Positions 6,357-11,553 of a DNA stretch of 11,553 nucleotides are shown in pieces. The notes beneath the pieces were generated by a model. The model was not told the origin of the DNA, ran no database searches, and was given only the letters and a program-made list of their open reading frames with translations. How positions within the stretch are numbered: position 1 is the stretch's first letter; every line of letters begins with the position of its first letter. Origin of the DNA: Chloroflexota bacterium (GTDB lineage Bacteria > Chloroflexota > Dehalococcoidia > Dehalococcoidales > RBG-16-60-22); NCBI GenBank assembly GCA_016190585.1, contig JACPQH010000105.1, positions 1 to 11,553 on the forward strand, given 5' to 3'. A program made the translations under genes and the position numbers.

Positions 6357-8039
6357 TTATACCACGGCCGCCTGGAAGTCCAGCACGTTGAGACGCAGCC
6401 TCTCGACGCCGCCCCAGCTATCCACCTCCAGGTTGTAGACGATGTCCAGCCTGCCGGCAGCCTCTCCGAGGTAGTTCCCCAGCCGGAAACCGACCCCGTC
6501 CCAGATGATGCCGTCCTGTTTCAGCTTGAACCTGAGATGCTCCTGACCGTTGCCCATGCTCGCGCACTCCAGCGTCTCGACCCCGCGGCTGAGGAAAACG
6601 GGACATGGGTTACCCCGGCCAAAGGGCGCCAGCGAGCGGATAGTCCGGTAGGTATCGCCGGCCAGCAGGTTCAGGCTGAGCTGCCGGTCGATATCAAGCG
6701 CTGGACGGAGGTCGATGCCGGCCAGCCGCTCCCCGGCCAGACGGGTTAAACTGCGTTCGAGCTCCTCCAGGTTCGATGTCGGTACCGTAAAACCGGCGGC
6801 CTGGGAATGGCCCCCGAACCGCGACAGCAGGTGGGCGCACTCGCCCAGGGCGTTGACCACGTTGAACTCCGGTATGCTGCGGGCGCTGCCGGTACTCATC
6901 TCTTCGCCGGTCCTGATGACGAAGGACGGGCGATAAAACTCCTCGCAGAGGCGGCCCGCCACCAGCCCGGTTATGCCGATATGGTTTGCGGGGTCGGCCG
7001 AGAAGATGATTTCGGCCACGGCCTGCCGCATTACCCGCTCTCTGGCCCGGGCGAAGGTATCGGCGGTCATCTTCTGCCGCTCGGTGTTGATGTCGCAGAG
7101 CTGCCGGGCGAGAGCGGCGGCTTCCCCGGCGGAATCCGTCGTCAGCAGTTTGTAGCTGGTCAGGGCGTGCTCCAGCCGTCCGGCGGCGTTCAGGCAGGGC
7201 GCGATGACCCAGGCAATCTTCTCGGCGTCAATCTCGCCGGCGCTCAGGCCGCACTGCGTCATGAGCTCCTTCAGGCCCGGGCGCGGCCGGCCGTTGAGCA
7301 GCTTGAGCCCTTTTTTCACCAGGTAGCGGTTTTCGCCGACCAGGGGAGACAGATCGGCGATGGTGCCCAGGGCGGCCAGGTCGGCGAGCTCCTCGAGGCT
7401 TTCCTCGCGTCCCAGGCTCCGCAGCAGTGCCTGGAGCAGCTTGCAGGCTACACCGACCCCGGCCAGCTCCGGGAAGGGATAAACCGAGGTGGACAGGCGG
7501 GGATTCACCACTGCCAGGGCCGGGGGCAGCTCGGCGAGCGGCGTATGGTGATCGGTCACGATCACGTCCAGACCCATCTTCCCGGCCCCTTTTATCTCGG
7601 CCAGGCTGGTGATGCCGCAGTCAACGGTAATCACCAGGCTGACGCCCTGAGCGGCCAGTCTTTCCAGCGCCGCGGAAGTAAGGCCGTAGCCCTCGGTAAA
7701 CCGGTTGGGAATGTACGGGATTACCACGGCGCCGAGTCGTGATAGGCCCAGGGTCAGGAGCGCGGTCGAGGTGGCGCCGTCCGTATCATAATCGCCGAAA
7801 ATGGCTATCGTCTCGCCGGAGAGCAGCGCCCGGTACAGCCGGGAGACGGCTTGGGGCATATCGGGCAGGAGAAACGGGTCGCCGGCGAGGCCGGCGTCAC
7901 CGGCCAGGAACGACTTTACCTGGGCCGGCTCGCTCAGGCCGCGGTTATAGACGAGCTGCCCGAGCAGCGGCGGCAGGCCGTTTCTCAGGGGATGCCCCTC
8001 TGGAACCGGCGGCCGCAGATTCCAGCGAAAGCGGCTCAA
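6357..8039 (-). CDS. recJ: single-stranded-DNA-specific exonuclease RecJ
   Basis: 5'-3' single-strand DNA exonuclease for recombination and repair; cytoplasmic, Mn/Mg-dependent DHH-family enzyme. The 560 aa product is close to the usual length. Visible metal-site motifs: FGDYDTDGATS (81-91, D83/D85/D87), VITVDCGI (136-143, D140), VTDHHTP (161-167, the DHH triad), and GTIADLSPL (225-233, D229). The DHHA1 part has NAAGRLEHA (284-292), GLVAGRLCEEFYRP (358-371) and GGHSQAAGF (409-417). The OB-fold tail is present. No ATG fits the N-terminus. TTG 8039, two bases after the fabF stop and seven after a GAGG, gives the expected SRFRWNLRP opening. A longer in-frame start at 8165 lies inside fabF and adds unrelated residues. 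Co-transcribed downstream of fabF. Confidence 0.95.
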   Translation of the reverse strand: MSRFRWNLRPPVPEGHPLRNGLPPLLGQLVYNRGLSEPAQVKSFLAGDAGLAGDPFLLPDMPQAVSRLYRALLSGETIAIFGDYDTDGATSTALLTLGLSRLGAVVIPYIPNRFTEGYGLTSAALERLAAQGVSLVITVDCGITSLAEIKGAGKMGLDVIVTDHHTPLAELPPALAVVNPRLSTSVYPFPELAGVGVACKLLQALLRSLGREESLEELADLAALGTIADLSPLVGENRYLVKKGLKLLNGRPRPGLKELMTQCGLSAGEIDAEKIAWVIAPCLNAAGRLEHALTSYKLLTTDSAGEAAALARQLCDINTERQKMTADTFARARERVMRQAVAEIIFSADPANHIGITGLVAGRLCEEFYRPSFVIRTGEEMSTGSARSIPEFNVVNALGECAHLLSRFGGHSQAAGFTVPTSNLEELERSLTRLAGERLAGIDLRPALDIDRQLSLNLLAGDTYRTIRSLAPFGRGNPCPVFLSRGVETLECASMGNGQEHLRFKLKQDGIIWDGVGFRLGNYLGEAAGRLDIVYNLEVDSWGGVERLRLNVLDFQAAVV

Positions 8040-8041
8040 TA

Positions 8042-9259
8042 CTAGGCCTCGACGAATTTCCGGAAGATTAGTACGGAGTTGTGACCGCCGAAGCCAAAGG
8101 AGTTCGACAGGGCGGTAGTCACGGCCGCCTGGCGGGCGACGTTGGGCACGTAGTCGAGGTCGCACTCGGTATCCGGCTGGTTCAGGTTAATGGTCGGCGG
8201 GATGACGCCGGTGTTTATGACCATGACGCAGAAGGCGGCCTCGATCGAGCCGGCGCAGCCGATAAGATGACCGGTCATTGATTTCGTCGAGCTTACCGGC
8301 ACCCGATGGGCATGATCGCCAAAAACGGTCTTGATGGCCCGGGTCTCCATCAGGTCATTCAGGGGAGTGGAGGTGCCGTGCGCGTTAATGTAGTCGATCT
8401 GCTGCGGGGTAATACCCGCTTTGTTCATGGCTACCCTCATGGCCTTGGCGGCGCCCTCGCCGTTTTCCAGCGGCTGGGTGACGTGAAACGAGTCTGCCGT
8501 AGCCCCGTAGGAGACAATCTCCGCCAGTATGCGCGCTTCCCGCCGCCGGGCGTGCTCCAGGTCTTCTAATATCAGGATAGCCGCGCCCTCGCTGATGACG
8601 AAGCCATCGCGCTCGACGTCGAAGGGCCGGGAGGCGGCTTTAGGATCGCTGTTCCGGGTGGACAAGGCTTTGAGCGCGTTGAAGGACACGATGCCCAGCG
8701 GGTTGATAATCGACTCGGCGCCGCCGGTAATCATCGCCCGGGCGTCGCCGTGCTTGATAAGCTCGTAGGCGGCGCCGATGGCATCCGAGCCGGACGAGCA
8801 GGCCGAGGTGGTGCAGAAGTTGGGGCCGCGCACCCCCAGCGCGATGGATACCTGCGCGGCGGCCATATCGGATATCATCATGGGCGCCAGGAACGGGCTA
8901 ACCCGGTCCGGGCCTTTCTCCAGCAGGACCTTGGTCTGCTCGTAGAGGGTCGTCAGGCCGCCGATGCCGCTGCCGATGATGACGCCGATATCCCCGGCGT
9001 TCTCCGAGCTTATGGCCCGCCTGGCGTCCTCGACCGCCTGCCGGCTAGCGGCCACCGCGAGCTGGGCGAAGCGGTCCATGCGCCGCGCGTCTTTCCGGTT
9101 GATATAGTCGGTCGCTTCAAAGCCCTTGACCTCGCCGGCGAACCTGGTCTCGAGATTAGACGCGTCGAAGAGCGTGATACTGTCGATACCGGATTTACCC
9201 GCGACCGCATTTTCCCAGGTGCTCCGGACATCCAGACCCAGGGGACTGAATATACCCAT
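8042..9259 (-). CDS. fabF: beta-ketoacyl-ACP synthase II
   Basis: Condenses malonyl-ACP with acyl-ACP in fatty acid elongation. Catalytic residues, numbered from the ATG at 9259, are nucleophile C154 in TTSACSSG, H294 in NAHGTSTPL, and K326 and H331 in STKSMTGHLIG. Their spacing matches E. coli FabF (C163, H303, K335, H340), with nine residues fewer ahead of them. The ATG at 9259 is internal to the conserved first strand: codons for RVVVTG lie directly upstream in frame. The protein therefore really begins further up, but no ATG, GTG or TTG exists before an in-frame TAG. The best candidate is ATC at 9298 (418 aa), seven bases after AGGTG. The coordinates given are the minimum with a standard start. 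Next in the operon is recJ, two bases downstream. No acpP or other fab genes are visible. Confidence 0.94.
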   Translation of the reverse strand: MGIFSPLGLDVRSTWENAVAGKSGIDSITLFDASNLETRFAGEVKGFEATDYINRKDARRMDRFAQLAVAASRQAVEDARRAISSENAGDIGVIIGSGIGGLTTLYEQTKVLLEKGPDRVSPFLAPMMISDMAAAQVSIALGVRGPNFCTTSACSSGSDAIGAAYELIKHGDARAMITGGAESIINPLGIVSFNALKALSTRNSDPKAASRPFDVERDGFVISEGAAILILEDLEHARRREARILAEIVSYGATADSFHVTQPLENGEGAAKAMRVAMNKAGITPQQIDYINAHGTSTPLNDLMETRAIKTVFGDHAHRVPVSSTKSMTGHLIGCAGSIEAAFCVMVINTGVIPPTINLNQPDTECDLDYVPNVARQAAVTTALSNSFGFGGHNSVLIFRKFVEA

Positions 9260-9298
9260 CCCGGTAACAACAACTCGGTTGAACGGTGAGCTATTGAT
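9260..9298 (-). other. fabF: probable N-terminal extension of FabF from a non-standard start
   Basis: Thirteen in-frame codons from ATC 9298 to the ATG at 9259 encode (I/M)NSSPFNRVVVTG. RVVVTG is the canonical first strand of beta-ketoacyl-ACP synthases. An AGGTG at 9310-9306 lies seven bases before the ATC. ATC starts are rare, so a base error or indel that removed a standard start is an equally valid reading. Confidence 0.6.
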
Positions 9299-9331
9299 AT
9301 CAGTACACCTGCCTTTTCTAAGTTTCTATTT

Positions 9332-9360
9332 TTTGTACCATATTTCCCTCTCACCTGCAA
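9332..9360 (-). promoter_or_regulatory. candidate fabF-recJ promoter
   Basis: Minus-strand TTGCAG (9360-9355) and TACAAA (9337-9332) with 17 bases between; TG precedes the -10 at the extended position. Both hexamers are imperfect. The predicted start near 9325 would give a leader of about 27 bases carrying the AGGTG ribosome site, consistent with translation beginning near 9298. Confidence 0.4.
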
Positions 9361-9390
9361 GACAGGAAGCGCGCCGGGGCAGGCTCGGCT

Positions 9391-9420
9391 TTGACCGGGT
9401 CATGCGGGCGCGGCTATAAT
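9391..9420 (+). promoter_or_regulatory. mtaB promoter, leaderless type
   Basis: TTGACC (9391-9396) and a perfect TATAAT (9415-9420) separated by 18 bases. Transcription should start six to eight bases after the -10, which is at or next to the GTG start codon at 9427. The region is shared with the divergent fabF promoter, in a spacer of about 130 bases that holds no other feature I can see. Confidence 0.75.
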
Positions 9421-9426
9421 TTTAAC

Positions 9427-10692
9427 GTGGATGCGGATAAATCCCGGCCCAGCGTGGCCCTGGCGACCCTGGGCTGCAAGCTGAACCAGGCGGAGAGCGA
9501 GCTCCTGGCCCGGCAGCTATACGCCGCCGGTTTCAATCTCGTTTCGTCGGTGGCCGAGGCGGATATCTACCTGGTGAATACCTGCACCGTGACCGGCGAG
9601 GCCGACCGCAAGGCAAGACAGATGCTGCGCTCGGCGCATGACGAGAACCCCCGGGCCAGGCTGGTAGTAACCGGCTGCTATGCGAAAAGGGCGGCCCGCG
9701 AGCTGGATGGCATCCAGGGTTTGAGCCTGGTAATAGGCGACGGGGAAACCGGACGGCTGCCCGGTCTGCTGCGGGAACTCTCCGGGGTTGACACTCCGGG
9801 TTCGCCGCGGGGCGAGCCGGGCTTTCACCGGCGCACCCGGACCTTCCTGAAGATACAGGAGGGCTGCCGTAACTTCTGCACATATTGCATCGTCCCTTTC
9901 GTCAGGAGCGAGGTAAGCAGCCGGCCCATTAGGGAAGTCGTCGAGCAGGTCAGCCGGCGGGCGGCCGAAGGCTATAAAGAGGTCGTGCTTACCGGCACCG
10001 AGGTCGGTTTATACGAGCATGGTGGTTCAGACATCTCCGGTCTCCTGGCGGCGCTGCTTTCCGGGACCAGCATCGCCCGTCTGCGGCTCTCTTCGCTCCA
10101 GCCGCAGGAAATCAGCTCTGACCTGCTCCGCCTGTGGCGCGATCCCCGCTTGTGCCCCCACTTCCACCTCTCCCTCCAGAGCGGCAGTCCCGGCGTGCTG
10201 CGCCGGATGAAACGGCTTTACTCGCCGGCCGACTACCGGAGAGCGGTTGAGGGCATACGGGCCGCGGTGCCGGACGCCGCCATCACGACGGATATCATCG
10301 TGGGTTTTCCCGGGGAGACCGACGCCGAGTTCCAGGAGAGCTTAGAGTTCTGCCGGGGAATGGGTTTCGCCCGCATCCATGTATTTCCCTACTCGCAGCG
10401 CCCGGGTACGGCTGCCGCCGCGATGGGACCCCGGACGACCGCGGCCACGGTGAAGCGGCGCAGCCGGCAGATGCTGGAGCTGGGCAGGGAGAGCACCCGG
10501 CTCTTCATGGAGAATTACCTCGGGCGGGAAATGCTCGTCCTCATGGAGGGGCGGAGCGAGGGGGTGTGGTCGGGTCTCACCGGGAACTACATCAAGGTCT
10601 ATGCCAAGAGCCGGGCTGACCTGGCCAACGAGCTAGTCGCGGTCAAGCTTACCGGCCTGGCGGGGGACGGGATGCGGGGTTCGCCGGGCTGA
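9427..10692 (+). CDS. mtaB: tRNA N6-threonylcarbamoyladenosine(37)-C2 methylthiotransferase (MtaB)
   Basis: Radical-SAM enzyme that converts t6A37 to ms2t6A in tRNAs reading ANN codons. The 421 aa product has the MTTase layout: cluster cysteines C17 (in TLGCKLNQAES), C53 (NTCTVT) and C84 (VTGCYAK), radical SAM motif C147xxxC151xxC154, and a TRAM-like domain from about 364. GCKLNQ and LRLSSLQPQEIS point to MtaB rather than MiaB or RimO. I chose GTG 9427. The frame is open back to a TTG at 9391, but that TTG is the -35 hexamer and the intervening codons include the -10, so they would not be transcribed. No Shine-Dalgarno site precedes GTG, in keeping with a leaderless message. The 3' end overlaps the convergent DUF5808-like gene by 44 bases. 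Confidence 0.92.
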   Translation: MDADKSRPSVALATLGCKLNQAESELLARQLYAAGFNLVSSVAEADIYLVNTCTVTGEADRKARQMLRSAHDENPRARLVVTGCYAKRAARELDGIQGLSLVIGDGETGRLPGLLRELSGVDTPGSPRGEPGFHRRTRTFLKIQEGCRNFCTYCIVPFVRSEVSSRPIREVVEQVSRRAAEGYKEVVLTGTEVGLYEHGGSDISGLLAALLSGTSIARLRLSSLQPQEISSDLLRLWRDPRLCPHFHLSLQSGSPGVLRRMKRLYSPADYRRAVEGIRAAVPDAAITTDIIVGFPGETDAEFQESLEFCRGMGFARIHVFPYSQRPGTAAAAMGPRTTAATVKRRSRQMLELGRESTRLFMENYLGREMLVLMEGRSEGVWSGLTGNYIKVYAKSRADLANELVAVKLTGLAGDGMRGSPG

Positions 10693-11026
10693 TGAGCCGC
10701 TTGATGGCCAGGTTCGGCATCAGGAAGTCTTCTTCGGAGAGGCCGGCGGGCTCGTTCAGGCTGAGCCGGTCGATAACGGCGTGCAGGTTGATGCCCCATC
10801 CGAAGCCGAACGGCTCCGGTTTGAAGAGCCGGGGACTGTCAGGGTCCCAGAAACACTTTTTGACGCGCTCCGGTGTCGGCGGCCGGAGATCGTACGGGAC
10901 GACGTTGCCGATCTTGCCGGACCAGGTGCGCGCGTCACGCGGCTTGCTCAGCTCCTGCATCAAGGCCGCCGTCACCAGGGTAACGGCGGTCACCCCGAGC
11001 AATCTCCCGATGTGCTTCCTTTTCAT
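10649..11026 (-). CDS. small membrane-anchored protein, DUF5808-like
   Basis: Hypothetical protein of 125 aa. The N-terminus is basic (KRKH), followed by one hydrophobic span (about 8-24), then a soluble part. Residues 60-80 contain DPDSPRLFKP and FGFGWGIN, which resemble the DUF5808 family pattern of a short aromatic and glycine-rich segment; I recognise this from memory and no function is known. The start is strong: an AGGAGGTG site (11038-11031) precedes ATG 11026, and the ATG overlaps the TGA of the upstream acetyltransferase gene as ATGA. The C-terminal 14 codons and the stop lie antisense to the end of mtaB. The proline-rich tail there (about 114-125) may be poorly constrained. The gene is real on its ribosome site and coupling; its role is unknown. 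Confidence 0.75.
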   Translation of the reverse strand: MKRKHIGRLLGVTAVTLVTAALMQELSKPRDARTWSGKIGNVVPYDLRPPTPERVKKCFWDPDSPRLFKPEPFGFGWGINLHAVIDRLSLNEPAGLSEEDFLMPNLAIKRLISPANPASRPPPGR

Positions 11027-11514
11027 TTCTCACCTCCTGCCAGGTTAAAACCCAGGACAACCGAGGTCTCGATCTGTCTTGCCGGCACATCCCAGTATTC
11101 CTGCAGCAGCCTGTCCTTATCAGGCATAAGACGGAACCCGTGCTTCTCGTAGAACCGGACGGCCCAGAGGGCCGTCGCCCAGGTGCCAACCAGTAGTCTC
11201 GGGGTAGTCGTCATGCTTTTCAGGTGGTCGAGCAGCTTGTAACCGATGCCCCGTTTCTGGTCTCCCGGCAGGACATAGGCGTGCCGGATGAGCGTGACGT
11301 CGCGTACCGGCTCCAGTCCCATGACGCCCTTGAGGCGCCGGTCTTCTTCCCAGCCGAAAAAGGTGACCCGCTCGAGCTCGCTGCGGAACTCGTCGATGGG
11401 CATGTAAGGCTCGTGGTAGCAGTCGGCCGGAATAACGCCGTCATAGGCTCTGGCGGCTTCATTTATCACCGAGTGTATCTCGGAGATGCGCCGGCTACCG
11501 CACCTTATTATCAT
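11023..11514 (-). CDS. GNAT-family N-acetyltransferase
   Basis: Acyl-CoA-dependent acetyltransferase of 163 aa, substrate unknown. The GNAT core is visible: strand 4 and the acetyl-CoA pyrophosphate loop at IRHAYVLPGDQKRGIGYKLL (76-95), with the QKRGIG signature at 86-91, then the C-terminal AVRFYEKHGFRL (118-129) typical of motif B. The N-terminal part (MIIRCGSRRISEIHSVINEA) fits the first strand and helix. ATG 11514 was chosen because it lies eight bases after a TATAAT, leaving essentially no leader and no Shine-Dalgarno site. First gene of a two-gene unit with the DUF5808-like protein, overlapping it by ATGA. No neighbouring pathway hints at a substrate. Confidence 0.88.
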   Translation of the reverse strand: MIIRCGSRRISEIHSVINEAARAYDGVIPADCYHEPYMPIDEFRSELERVTFFGWEEDRRLKGVMGLEPVRDVTLIRHAYVLPGDQKRGIGYKLLDHLKSMTTTPRLLVGTWATALWAVRFYEKHGFRLMPDKDRLLQEYWDVPARQIETSVVLGFNLAGGEK

Positions 11515-11522
11515 CTGGCTAA

Positions 11523-11550
11523 ATTATAACACTTTACCGGGAAGTGCCAA
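11523..11550 (-). promoter_or_regulatory. promoter of the GNAT gene, nearly leaderless
   Basis: Minus-strand TTGGCA (11550-11545, five of six to consensus) and a perfect TATAAT (11528-11523) with 16 bases between. Predicted start is about 11516, zero to two bases before ATG 11514. Confidence 0.7.
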
Positions 11551-11553
11551 TAG

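Noticed and set aside
6807..7742. Long plus-strand open frames opposite recJ, fabF and the cbi genes
   Set aside because: They are compositional shadows of GC-rich genes on the other strand, with no recognisable family features or ribosome sites.
9391..9426. Longer mtaB start at TTG 9391
   Set aside because: The TTG is part of a good -35 hexamer and the following codons contain TATAAT, so this stretch would lie upstream of the transcript.

Overview
The window is GC-rich bacterial chromosome, densely packed with single-copy housekeeping genes. I see no phage, transposon, rRNA, tRNA or CRISPR sequence, and no gene-free stretch as long as 300 bases. The gene set (two methylthiotransferases, a metal-uptake ECF transporter with a PDGLE subunit, a FabF, and leaderless-type promoters) fits an anaerobe such as a Chloroflexota/Dehalococcoidia lineage. 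That placement is a weak inference from gene content; nothing in the window proves it.

Layout. (1) Bases 41-2538, plus strand: a MiaB-type tRNA methylthiotransferase, then YajC (Sec accessory) with an unusual lipoprotein-like N-terminus, then nadC (NAD biosynthesis), tightly spaced like an operon. (2) Bases 2535-4968, minus strand: a four-gene nickel/cobalt ECF transporter, transcribed cbiM, PDGLE-type cbiN, cbiQ, cbiO. Its last stop codon interlocks with the nadC stop. (3) Bases 5024-5446, minus strand: a Fur-family metalloregulator directly upstream of the transporter. (4) Bases 5563-6280, minus strand: fmdB-type zinc-ribbon gene, then dtd (D-aminoacyl-tRNA deacylase). (5) Bases 6357-9298, minus strand: fabF, then recJ. 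(6) Bases 9427-10692, plus strand: mtaB (t6A methylthiotransferase), divergent from fabF. (7) Bases 10649-11514, minus strand: a GNAT acetyltransferase translationally coupled to a small membrane-anchored DUF5808-like protein, whose 3' end overlaps the mtaB end.

How the parts fit. The most informative unit is the Fur regulator plus transporter. The leaders of both fur and cbiM carry the same spaced array of GCA/TGCA elements (GCA-N7-GCA-N3-GCA on the sense strand). In the fur leader the array overlaps the -35 element. The Fur protein has a histidine where iron-sensing Fur has a conserved glutamate, and the transporter has the PDGLE subunit often seen in nickel systems. Together these suggest a self-regulated nickel (or cobalt) uptake circuit resembling the actinobacterial Nur system.

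Other points worth attention: fabF has no usual start codon in a position that would include its conserved first beta strand, and its best start looks like ATC behind a Shine-Dalgarno site. mtaB looks leaderless, starting at GTG six bases after a perfect TATAAT. The GNAT gene has a nearly leaderless arrangement.
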